Below, one piece after another: positions 1 through 11,600 of a DNA stretch of 37,023 nucleotides (the stretch's first letter is position 1; every line of letters starts with the position of its first letter). The position numbers and the translations under genes were made by a program. The stretch is taken from positions 1-37,023 of IMG/VR virus record IMGVR_UViG_3300020380_000186; one strand, written 5' to 3'. The notes under the pieces are model-generated. The model searched no databases. It worked only from the letters and a program-made list of their open reading frames with translations, and had not been told where the DNA came from. The stretch comes from a virus.

Positions 1-1689
1 TGCTTGTCTTAACTTATAGCCCTGTACTCTACTTCCAGCTGAAGGATACCATCTAGTTCCACTAGCACAGTCTTGTCCGTCATATCCCATACCACCACCA
101 TAGGTATAATCATAACTTCCGTTTTGCCACATATTACCACCGCCCATATATTCCCTCTGGGCTAAAAATCCATATTGCCTATAAAGACCACTAAACCCTC
201 CATAGCCTAATCCTCGACCAGCTTTCTTCAAGTACTCTGGTAAAGGCTTAATAGACTCTGTATATGTATTGGTAAACATACAGGGGTAATTATTGAACTG
301 AAGTATGTTAGATGTTCTTTCTCTATAGTTATCTTTAATCGAAGTTAAAACATTCTTTTCTGCAAAATCTCCACCTGTATATGTAGGTAAGAATGTTCTG
401 TCAATAATCTGTAAAGGTAGTCCATCTGTACCGCCACTAAAGTCTTCTATTACTAGACTTGTTGCTACTGTTTCTGGAACAGTAAAGGTAAAGAATCCAC
501 CAGCTGTAGTTGTGGTGTTTACTTGGCTTGGACTTACACCATCTGTAACTGCTCCTCCAATAGTGTATTGGTTATAAGCTGAATCATTTGTATCTTTGAC
601 AGCGTAGTTTCTTTGAGCAGCAGTAGGAGAAAACTGGAATGTATAGCTTTTACCTTTAACAAGTTTTCTAGCTGTTGGCCCACTATTAGTGATGTTAGTA
701 TAAATAGTTGGTAGATCGACATTACCTGAGTAATTTCCATATCCACTACTTCCACCATGCCCTGAGTCAATAGTACTACCCATAGCACTATGAGCAGTAC
801 AGTAATATCCAGTTACCATTTCTGCGTAAGGAGGCATCTTAAGAGTTACAGTTGCGTTAGCAGTTCCTACGTTTCCAGACCTTGTAACGTAACCACCATC
901 TTGGTCAGATAGTTTTACTGTGCCAGTATGTATGCTGACCGCAAAATCCAATTCATGTGTCTGGTTAGAAGCGTCAGATACGTCAAAGACATAAACAGAG
1001 TTAGCTCTTAAATATAGATAAGGTGCTTCAACACCATCTAAGTAAAATTTATTTCCACCTCCACTAGATGCAGCAGCCACAGTAACCACATAAGTTTTAG
1101 TTTCATATGGAGGAAAATCTGTACCATGCAAAAGAGTAGCAGTATGGCTATTGCTTACGACTAATCTGCTATAAAACAGAACTGTATCATTTGGAATATC
1201 GTGGTTTGGTGCTTCCGCAACTCTTAAAACTTGGCCTTTAGTTCCGACAGGTAATCTAGTATTTGTTGCGTTATCTTTATCTCTTACTACTAGATCTCCA
1301 GATGTAGTTAAAACATTGTTAGCTGGTGCTGGTGTTAACAACATCCAATCAGATGAGCCATCATATGGTGCTGGCTTCTGCTGTATTGTCTGGTTATAGT
1401 TCCCTCCCCCTGCTGTACATACAAATGTCTGGCTATTATATGTAATTACATCTCCTTTGTAATAAGTAACTGTCGCACTAAATCCACTCTTAAACGCTAG
1501 TCCTGTCTGCATATATTGAAAAGACGCTGTAGCATCTTTTGGAGTCGAAGTATTAGAAGCGTTTAAATCTGCAATACATATAAAAGTTGAGCCATCATAC
1601 TCAACAACGTCATCAACTTCGTATGCAGTTTGCGTAGTCCAAGTACCCTTCCAAGTAAACTTGAGTTTTCCTAAATCAATTTGTGCCAT
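1..1689 (-). CDS. Tail protein with carbohydrate-binding-like repeats and a cupredoxin-like domain (3' end outside window)
   Basis: The reading frame is open from an ATG at 1689 to the window edge, giving 563 residues without a stop; the C-terminus is missing. It starts 2 bp after the stop of the T7-type fibre gene, so it is probably part of the adsorption apparatus. Residues about 10-45 and 65-95 each carry a W/Y...YxxxDxVxYxxxxFxC pattern like family 5/12 carbohydrate-binding modules. A central segment (about 215-320) looks like a cupredoxin: an early His in SNQTHELDF (H245) and a late YYCTAHSAMG (C297, H300, M303) fit the His-Cys-His-Met copper ligand set. The C-terminal part is rich in Gly, Tyr and Asn. 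Similar plastocyanin-like segments occur, to my knowledge, in marine phage structural proteins. Copper binding is inferred, not shown. It could be a distal fibre or tip protein, since the neighbouring fibre is short. Confidence 0.8.
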   Translation of the reverse strand, partial: MAQIDLGKLKFTWKGTWTTQTAYEVDDVVEYDGSTFICIADLNASNTSTPKDATASFQYMQTGLAFKSGFSATVTYYKGDVITYNSQTFVCTAGGGNYNQTIQQKPAPYDGSSDWMLLTPAPANNVLTTSGDLVVRDKDNATNTRLPVGTKGQVLRVAEAPNHDIPNDTVLFYSRLVVSNSHTATLLHGTDFPPYETKTYVVTVAAASSGGGNKFYLDGVEAPYLYLRANSVYVFDVSDASNQTHELDFAVSIHTGTVKLSDQDGGYVTRSGNVGTANATVTLKMPPYAEMVTGYYCTAHSAMGSTIDSGHGGSSGYGNYSGNVDLPTIYTNITNSGPTARKLVKGKSYTFQFSPTAAQRNYAVKDTNDSAYNQYTIGGAVTDGVSPSQVNTTTTAGGFFTFTVPETVATSLVIEDFSGGTDGLPLQIIDRTFLPTYTGGDFAEKNVLTSIKDNYRERTSNILQFNNYPCMFTNTYTESIKPLPEYLKKAGRGLGYGGFSGLYRQYGFLAQREYMGGGNMWQNGSYDYTYGGGMGYDGQDCASGTRWYPSAGSRVQGYKLRQA

Positions 1690-1691
1690 AA

Positions 1692-2678
1692 TTAAATGTC
1701 AAGAACTAAATGTCCTCTAAGCATTTGATAATTTGAAATCGAAAACTTAGGGGCGTTTGGAGCAGTAGTAGATAATACATCTTCGCCTAAAAAGTAGGCA
1801 TGACTAGCCCCATTTTGCACGAAGTCTTCTGCTTTGTAAACAGTTGTATCGCTGGCCTCATTATATGTCATTTGCAATGTTCCGTCACTTAGCTTTTTAA
1901 AACCTACAAATACTGACCTACGAGCTAAATTAACTGCCGTAACAGCCGAAGCTGCTGCACTATCTTTAAAGGTTTCAGCTTCATCCCTAAAGACTTTAGT
2001 TTCATCCCTAAAATCTTCAGCCTCATCTGCTGATTGGGCTGCTGCATTTTGAGCCGTATTTGCTGTAGATATACCTTGATTAAGTTGTAATAAATTAACT
2101 GCGTCTGTATCTTGTGTCGCTGTTTGTACATTAGTTATTTTTTTACCACCAGCATTAAAGTCTCCGACCATAGGTACAGAGCCATCTGTCTTAAGAAAAC
2201 CAGCAATATTGTCATCTACATATTTTTTAGTTGTAGCGTCTTGTGGATTTGTAGGGTCTTGAACATTAATTATTGGGTTATTACTTGCATCTAGTCCTAC
2301 AGGTGTGAAGTTAATACCAGCGTCTGTATCGTCTTTTGCCTCTTGTAATCCATATAGCAACTGCAATACAGCTGTATCGAGGTCAGCAGCTGTAAGAGTA
2401 GAGCCGTCAACAAAATCAACCAACGCATTAAGCAATGGCGTTTCTCTACTAATAATTATTTCTACTCCTGTTTTTGGAGCTCCAGATGTTTCTTGCGTAG
2501 CTGTAGCTACTGAATTTAAAGGAGAAAAAACAATAGTCGTATCATTGATATAGGTAAAGTTTGTGTTGGCTACCTGATCGAGCGATACGATAATGTGGTC
2601 TTTTTTGACGTAAGGAAATGGTATCTGGAATTGTACTGTTGTACTGTCACCAGTACCTTTAAATTGAGCAAAAGGCAT
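1692..2678 (-). CDS. T7 gp17-like tail fibre protein (short)
   Basis: The first 150 residues match the N-terminal anchor domain of T7 tail fibre gp17, which attaches the fibre to the tail tube: it opens MPFAQFKGTGDSTTVQF and contains the typical run on strand-forming, T-rich residues, followed by a segment beginning VDFVDGSTLTAADLD. Residues about 190-250 are heptad-like and rich in Ala, Glu and Asp (AQNAAAQSADEAEDF), a likely trimeric coiled coil like the T7 fibre rod. The protein has 328 residues against 553 for T7 gp17, so the receptor-binding end appears reduced, with the following gene (1-1689) a candidate to supply it. It starts 2 bp after the gp16-position gene, and the two are clearly co-transcribed. 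Anchor assignment is firm; receptor is unknown. Confidence 0.9.
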   Translation of the reverse strand: MPFAQFKGTGDSTTVQFQIPFPYVKKDHIIVSLDQVANTNFTYINDTTIVFSPLNSVATATQETSGAPKTGVEIIISRETPLLNALVDFVDGSTLTAADLDTAVLQLLYGLQEAKDDTDAGINFTPVGLDASNNPIINVQDPTNPQDATTKKYVDDNIAGFLKTDGSVPMVGDFNAGGKKITNVQTATQDTDAVNLLQLNQGISTANTAQNAAAQSADEAEDFRDETKVFRDEAETFKDSAAASAVTAVNLARRSVFVGFKKLSDGTLQMTYNEASDTTVYKAEDFVQNGASHAYFLGEDVLSTTAPNAPKFSISNYQMLRGHLVLDI

Positions 2679-2680
2679 AG

Positions 2681-5600
2681 CTAGGAATTAATAATTTCCC
2701 TCCATTCATTAAGACTAACATCAACTCCGTAAGTTGGTAAGCTATCTCTGTTGGCTAATCTCTTCTCCTTATCTTCCATGTATTTAATTGAGTTACTAAT
2801 TTGCTTGCCGCTTCCTTGTGTATTTTGTGTATAAACCTTTATAGCATGTTCTTTATAAAATTTCGCTATTTCTTTTATTCTAGATAATTTAGTTAGCTCT
2901 CTTTCATTCGATATACGCTCTGGGAATTTTCTAGCTACTTGGCCAAATTCAGTAACATTTTGTGAAGTAGCGACTAAAGCAGGGTTAACGTCACGCATTA
3001 AAGAATACTTCTCATCTTGTGTAATTAAGTAATACAATGCTTCTTGGAATGTCATAGGCTGGCCAATACCAAAGAAGTCAAGTTTTTCAGATGTAAATAT
3101 TCGTTTGAAATTATTAAATTCTTTATCATCTAATGGGTCGCCAATATTACTTAATATATTTCTGGAGATAAATCGTGGATACGCACCTTTGCCATGTAGT
3201 CTATTTAATTCTTTATAAATAACACCAGCCATACCAGAATCTTTTTCTTGTGTTGGTGTAAATGCTTCCATTGGATTAAGCATAGATAATATACCTCTAT
3301 GCAATGGATTTGATACTCTATACCAATCATAAGAACTTGAATAAGTCATAGGCATACCAGTAATTTCATCTATTGCAGGGTCAAACAAGTAGCTTAAAAA
3401 TGGTAACTGTGTACCTATTTCCTTAAATGTATTATCTATAAAACCAAACATACTTGGTAAATCGCTGTCTTCGTAAACTCTTCTTTTATTATCAACACCT
3501 CGTCTAAATGCTTTTAAGAATTGCGGTATTAATAAGCCAGTACCAATTTGTCTGGCATAATCACTCTCAGGTCTTCTAGCTCCAGAATAATAGTTAGTCA
3601 TATCAGTATTACCCTTACTTAAATCCCTAAGTATTTTTAAAAGTTTATTTAAGTTTTGGAATAATGCTTTATCTAGCTGACCACCTACTACACTTGTTAC
3701 TGTCTTTTCAGCAGCTTTGTAGTATCTAAGAAAATGAGCAGCAGCTACGATTGATACGTCTTGCAATCTTTGTATTTCATTATCCAGTTTCTGACCAGAT
3801 AAACCTCTAGTCGAGTCATAATCTATTGGCATATAATCTTCTATTGGCATTTGCTCAAGCATATCTTTATAAGTTGCTGAGATAGAAAGCAAACTACCAA
3901 GTACGTCAAAAGCTTCAAGACTAAACCACTCACTATATGTGCCGTCACCCTTTCTAAACCTTATACTCCATGCTGGTCGTCTTTGCTCCATCATCATTTC
4001 TCTTCTTTGCCTGTTAAAACCATATCCACCAGTTACTTGTATTTGTCCAGATGCTATAAGAGATGCTCCAAGACCTGTTATGACTGTACCAGTAACCATT
4101 TCTCCAATAGCATTTTCTCTTACAAATAAATCTTCTGAATTTATATCTCTCCAAAAACTGTCAACTATAGGAGCAGTTATAGGTAACTGTCTAAGCAAAC
4201 CCTTAATAATGTTTGTTGGAGTTCTGTTTACAGGGAACATAAGCCCAGTTAAAGGAATGTATTGTTGTGTTTTCTGAATACCATAAGGTATGGCATTTAA
4301 AGCTTTAGAGGGAAAAGCATCTATACCACCCATTGAATTGTTACCAGTAAAAGGTAACATTCTTTCTCTGGCTACATCAGGTAATAATTCGTTAGCTGCT
4401 GTTGTATCTACACTTCCACTAGCTGGGTCGGCTAGTTGCATGTACTCTTCTACAAAACGATGCAGTTCCATAGGGTCAGTTATACCTTTTTCCCTAGCTC
4501 TTCTAATAGCGTATTCTCTTGTTCTCTTATCTTTTTTAACAACTATATCGTCAGTAAAAGCTATATAATCAGATGTTTTTTGCATGCTATCAGAATTAAA
4601 GAAGCCGCCTCTAACAATATCTCCATTGGCCATCTCAACGTCTAGCATAGATTTTCTAGTTAGCTCTTCTGCTCTTAATTCAATCTCTCTAAATACTTTG
4701 GGGTCAGTAATATCTATTCCTCTTTTTACATAATCAAACATAATCATTTCTATATGTCTTATTTCTTCTTGGGCTATAGCTGAACCAGAGGTGATGAGAG
4801 TATCAAGTGCTGAGAACATACGGCTACTTGCTGTTCCAAATGTATTTAAAACTCTTTTAGTAAATATTTGCAATGCACCACTATCTGGACTTAACCACCA
4901 TTCATCACCTTTTGCTTTCTCTATTATTTTTTGTCTTGGCTCTAACTCGACATTAGCTGGTAGGTCTGTTTGATTTTCGACCTCAAATAATTTCATTTTT
5001 CCTTCTGCCAAGCCTTTTTCATACTGACCTCTACCTATATTTCCAAAGTTAGTGTCATGCTTAAAAGCGTTCATCGCCAAATATAAAGACTGGAATAAAT
5101 GTTTTTGCGATCTTATGTAGCCATTTAAACCTTGCAATGCCTGTCTTTGTTGTGCCATAAATATATCGTCATTCATCTTGCCTCCCATTGCTGGTAAGGC
5201 TGAAATCCCTGCTCCAATCTGTTTATTAAAAGGAAGCATGACTGCTCGATAGTTACTACCAACTGCAACCTTAGTAAATGTTTTTATTCCTAAAAATATG
5301 AAATTTCTAAATGCAGCAACAATACTGCTAGCTTTCATTGGTTTTGGTGCTTCTTGTAAATATTTATTGATATGCCTCATTATTCTTGCCCCATTGTCAG
5401 GGTCTGTTAAATATGGATTTATTTCGGATAATGCTTGCAAAATTCTTCTTGCTTCATCATTAGGAGTTCCATTCAATATGCTGTCATAAGTTTCTTTATC
5501 TAAAGCTTCAGCTAATACGTTTTTGCCATCAGCTAAAGCTGCTTGGAATGTCTCTCTGTTATATGTAACTTTTTGCTCGGCTTCTGGTGCTGGTGCAACC

Positions 5601-8600
5601 TTTGAACCAATAATATCATTTGCTCTTTGTACATCTGGAATGTAAATAATATCGCCTTCGAGTCCAATCTCTTCACCTCTTATCCTTATTCCATCAGCTG
5701 CATTATTTCTGATAAAAGTTTCAATAGCTTTACGTTGTTTAGCATTTAAACCTTTTCCTCCAATTATTGTATTAACTTGCATATCGCTTAAAATTTGTCT
5801 GATATTTACTCCAGCTTCAGCTGCATCAATAATGTTAGTTCTTTCAGTAGTACCTATAAGTGTTTTCTCTATCGAAGGGTCGCCAGTAACTGGTACTTCG
5901 CTTGATGTAAAATATGCTCCTTCTCCTAAACCTTGATCTGTAGGCTTAATTCCATTTTCTAAAGCATCTTCTATAGATTTTATTTCACCAGTTAATCGAA
6001 CATTTCTTTGTTTCGACATAAACTCTATAGATACTTGAGCTTCATTTAGTCTTACATCTTTACCCATCAGAGATAATCTTTGACCTGATGCTCTACCCCA
6101 TTTTGCGTATGCTTGATTTAATTTTGTTGCATCTTCAAAAGTTGCTAGCAATAGTTGTGCATTTTGTGGGCTTTTATCTTGCATATAATTTAAAGCTGCC
6201 ACACTAAACATTTCATTATTGCCATCTCTCATCATCTTGACTGCCATAAATGTTGCTAAGTCTTGCTGTGCAAATTGATCTCCCTTAGTTACTTTTCTAA
6301 AGATTTTCATTACTTCATCTACATTTCCATCTATATCCTCTATCAAAGCCATACCTTCGTTAATAAGCTGCTGTGTATTTATTGCTGGTAGTTCTGGAAA
6401 CTCTTGGTTGGGCTGCATGATTGCATCGACCATGTTATCCATAGCTTGGTTAATGGTTTTATTTGCTGTTATAAAATTCTTGTTTGATGTAGGAATATAA
6501 AACTTAGCTCCCTTTGTTTGCCACTTTCTATTAATTAATGGTCGTCTTACATTACTCATTACTTCTTCTATAGATAACGAGCCGTCAGCTAATCCTTCTA
6601 AGTTGTCAGTAAATAAATTATTTAATTCATCTGCATCTATTTCAAACATTGTTTCATCTGTTCCTACAGTACCTAGCTTTGCTCCTTCTGGAGTCATACC
6701 TCTAGCGGCAATTTTGCCTGAGTAAGAATCGTCAAATAAATCTTGCCAAGTTCTAAATCCTTTGCCCTGTAAGAAGTTTTTAACTCTTACTACCATGTCA
6801 TACACTTTATCTAATACCTTGCCCCATTTACCAACTTTCTTGTCGTATACAGTTAATGCCTCTTTGTAACCAGATGCAGCTGTAGTAACAACTTCCTCGA
6901 AAGATAATGGCTTGTATCCATTAATTCCCATAATCTTATCGTGCATCTTAGGTTTAACTAAAGCAGCTAACTCTCTTAATTGTTTTTCAGCACCCTTAAG
7001 TAACGCATGTTCTTGCTTAGTAAAATATCTTTGGAATAATCTATGGAATGATTCGTGATATGCAGTCTGAGATATAGCACTAAAGTTAGCAAAATCCTGA
7101 CCATGTATCATAGATACAACTATTAAGTCTTTAAGTGGGTCTTGCCCTGCTCTATAGAAACCTCTAGCAGCTATTTTTGTACCTACTGGAACTCCATAGG
7201 CTGCGGCACTCTTAGCATTATGCTTAGTAATTATAGGGTCAGATACTAATTTAAAATCAATACCAGATATTTTTTCAACTTCTTGCATTAAGCCTTGTAT
7301 TTCTGCTCTGCTAGTACCAGCCAAACTTAAATATATTTCTTCCGTACCTAGCTCTCCCCCTTCATACTCTATTAATTCATAAAAATCATTATTCTCTCTT
7401 GGGCCTAATTCATCTGGTCGTTTAGGGTTAGTAACGTCTTTGTATTCTTTTAGTATTTTCTCGTCTAATTCTTTCTTAGCTTTGTTAACTCTGCCTGTAA
7501 TTATATCTTCTGGGTCAATATTGTAATCATAGCGGCCAGCTATATCTGTCATACCTTTGTCCATATCGCTAATTACTCTTAACAGTTTGCTTGAGTAATA
7601 GTTTTGTGAAGGTTCTATATCAAATATTCCAGATCTTAATTCTTCTACAATTTCCCTGTATCTTGTAAGTATTTGATTGTTGGTTAATCCTAGATCTGAT
7701 AATAATTCAACATATTTATAATGCGACTTACTAGCTCTTGATGTACCATTTGCTATTTGTTTTCCAACTGTATATATAGCTATATCTAAATCATTTACAA
7801 AATTAATAACTTCATTATTAAATCTAGGTGCTGGTTTGCCAAAATAAAATCTTCCATAAGCTTTACCTTGATTATCGACCTTACCTTCTAACTCTGCACC
7901 ATATTGGGCAAAAGTAAAATTATCTATTTTTTGTGCTTCATCAAGGTTATAGCCTTTTTTAGTTTTGTAGTCTCCTCTATTCTTTTTGAAATCAATAGCC
8001 TTTTTAAGATCTACTATCTCTTTGTTTTTCTCTCTTTCTGTTTTTCTAGCTAGTGATTCTTCTCTAGCATTAGATACTCTATTTAACTGTGGGTCTTTCT
8101 TTCTAGTCTCTAATTCTGACACTAACTTCATATGGTCAGAGTGCATTGAAAGTCTTTCATCTACAAACTTTGCACGTTCCTTATCAGCGGCTTCCCTTGC
8201 AGCCATTAACTTGTCTAGCTCTGTTTCAGCCTTGTCTGGGTCTAGCTCGATAAGATTACCTTGCTTGCCTTTGCCTTCAAGTAAATCCTGTATCTGTTTA
8301 TCTAATTCTTCATATACTGCATTTGCTTTTTCAAACTTTGCTTTCTTTGCCTGTATGTTTTTAATTTGTTTGCTTGTAAGCTTAAATCTTTTTGTTCTTT
8401 CGACTGCATCTTGTAATTCAAAATTACTAAATTTCTGTACATTCCCAGCCATGTCTATGGCATTTTTTAATAAGTTTTGGTCAGAACCTTCAAAATATTC
8501 TGGAAATACTCTTGCTTTGGGATTTGTAACTAAAGGAGATAAAGACCTACCTTCTATATTGCTAGGGTTATTTGTAACAACACCCTTAGTTTTTAGCTGA

Positions 8601-11600
8601 TTTTCTATACTATCTCTTTGACCATCTCCTAAGTTTTCTACTTGCTCTTTAAATGCTGGTTCATTTGATAATGCTTCGAGCTCTTCGTTGTTATATGTTT
8701 TCTGTTGAGTTTCAGATTGCATATTTTCTAAAGTCTCTAATCTGGTTTTATCAATCTCTTGTTGATGTCTAACAACTTCAGACCCTTTAAATAAAGGTTT
8801 GTTTTCTAATTGCAAAGCATCTTGTATTCTTTCTAAGTTGTCAGAGACTAAACGACTGGCATTTTTACCTTTAACTTGTGCTGCTAGTTCTTTTATTATT
8901 TCTGTAGTTCTACCTCCAGATGCAGCAACAGCATTAAATAAATCAACTGTTTTTTGTGCAATTAATAAAGCGTCTTGAGTGTTTTGTAAATTAATTTTAT
9001 TACCAGCAACTTGCTCAACACCAGCTTTTTTATCCTTAGTACCTACCGCTCTTAACCTTGTAAGTTTTTTCCTTAACTGACTTGCAATTTGTGTTCTAAT
9101 TTCTAATAATTCTTTTGCGTTAGTTGTTTTTAAATAATCTGCAAATGCTGGAATAACGCCTTGTGCATCGTCATTTACCTCTGTAGCTTCACTTGCCATT
9201 AATACGGCTTGTTTAATCTTATCTATAGAAGGATTGCTCTTTTCTATTGCTTTATATACATCTGTTATGGATTGCTGTGGTATTTCAGCAGAGCCATAAG
9301 CTAAACCTTTTGGCTGGCCAATCTCTCCTCTAAGTAATTTATTAAATAAAAAATCTGGTAATCTTGACAGCTGCAACCCTTCTAAAACAATTTTCTTTTT
9401 AGCTCCAAGACCTGACTCCATCAAAGGTCTTATACCTTGTATTCTTATAATTTTAGCCACATCAATAGCTGCGACTGCACCCTTTTGCTCGTAGTTATAT
9501 GAGTTAATATTAATAATTGCAGCTTCAACAATAGCGGCATCTTTATCAGGTGCTTGTATTATTTGTGCATTTATTTCTGGTACTTGAGATCGTTTAGCTA
9601 AATCTAATCTGTTGTGGCCATCAATTACATATAGCTTTCCAGCCTGTCCAATTTCACCAGTCTCATCTTTCCAAACACTAATTACACCAGCAAATCTAGA
9701 GTCAAATTCTTTTTGGTCAGCTAAAGACCCACTTACGCCTTTAGGGTTATACCTACCTGATTCTTTTATTTGAAATAGCTCTGGCCTAATATCAATTTCA
9801 TTAGGATTAATTCTTTGCACTTCTAGTGGAGTTTTTGGTCTAGCTCCAGACCCTACACCTAACTTCTCGTATGCAGAAATCTCTTGCGTAGTTCTAACTT
9901 GATTGTCAAGAATCATCGAAGTGATTAAATCTTTTTCTGATTTCTCAGCCTTATTAATACCTTTTACAAAATTATTTTTGCCATTTTCTAATTTCTTTTC
10001 TAATTCTAATAACCTTTCCTCTAGCTCTTTTATCCTAGCTTTTTCGCTAGCTAACTCTTCGTATAGTTTAGTTTTCTTTCTACCTTCTTTATTAGTCGCA
10101 CGAACTTCATCTCTTATTTTATTTTTTTCTAAGTTAAGTTGCGTATCTCTAGTAACTTGTTCTGTAGTAACTGTATTGTTTTTAACCTTAATATTGTCAA
10201 TTTCTCTTTGTACTTCATCTATTTCTCTATAAACAAAACCAAGACTTTCAGCTGCCTTTCTTACGATTGTACTGTCAACTATATAGTTTAAAGCTGGCTC
10301 AACAATCTTTTTTTCTCCTTCATCAAGTACTTGCTTAAGCATGTCTAACTTATATGCAACAGCTAAGTGATTTCTTCTTTCTCCTTTAAACTGGTTAGCT
10401 TTTTTATTAATGCCAGAAATATATTTCATAGCATCGTTTAATGCTTGTTTTTTATTTTGATGTCCTTTAAATGCTGTAAAAACTCTTCCTATAGGTTCTG
10501 TTATTGGTCTGGCTGCTACGCCTAATCCACCCATACCAATACCAAATAGTGGCCCTAAAAATACTTCAGATATAATCATTGACTTAATTTTTGCCTCTAT
10601 ATAAGTGTCGTCTACCCTGTTACCAACATCTAAAAAATCAGGCAAGATAGGGTCTAAACCTAAATCTTGATATGGATTACCTACAAATGCTTCAGCTATA
10701 GCACCAGCTGTAGAACCTTTTAAGCCTTCTTTAACAGTAAATTTTGTGACGTTTTTAATTGTTTGACCACCTATTCCTTTCATTCCTTTGCCAAGCAAAT
10801 CTCTTGACACCATATTGTAAAAAGTTTTAAATGCTGGACTTTTAGCTTTAAGCGTTGCCAAAGATTTTTTAGCAAAAACAATTTCACCAGCTGGCGTAGG
10901 TTCAGCCATTATCCCTGCTACTATTGCAAAAAATGGAATACCATCCCCTAAGAAGTTAGTTACACCATCTGCAAATGGTCTACCTGTATCTCGTACTGGA
11001 TAGCCACCACTTAATTCGGTTAAAGAAGGCATGCCGAATAAACCATAATCAATGCCTTTCATTCGATCTTCTGCTGATATTGCGTCAAACATTTGATAGT
11101 TTTTAACTTCTCCTCCAGAACTACCAAGAGCATCTAATAAGCTCATCTTGTTTGACCCTGCCCTGTAACCTAGTTCATCGAAAAAATCAACCCAACTTTT
11201 ATTTTGTATACCAGACTTAATTCCTTTAAAAAGCATCATTCCAGCTGATAATGGGTCGCCAGATAAAACTTCAGCCATAGATGCTGGCATATCCATTCTT
11301 AATAGATCTTGTGCTGTATTGGTTAAATTCTGTGCAGCAGCCATACCAGCCCTATCTGTCATTCTTAAAAAATCACCAAGACTATTTCTCCAATGCTTTT
11401 GTCCTTTTAAATGTTCTGGAGCGTATTCAATGTTGGTAAAAAAGAAATGTTTTTTAGTATCTACATTTCCTGTCTCTAGACCTTTTAGATATTGTTCTTT
11501 ATTTGTTTCTCTAGTTATAAGAGTGTCATCTGACTCATCATTAACGACCTCTGGACTAAATTCTTCTACATTATTGTCGTTATTAATTACTTCTTTCTTT

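Noticed and set aside
534-788. Minus-strand frame of 84 codons in the tail protein region
   Set aside because: It lies in another frame of the open, domain-bearing tail protein that runs to the window edge.
7986-8600. Long plus-strand frame (204 codons) opposite the giant gp16-position gene
   Set aside because: It is Ser/Leu/Phe-rich as expected for the complement of a Lys/Glu-rich coiled-coil region, and it lies fully inside a well-supported gene.
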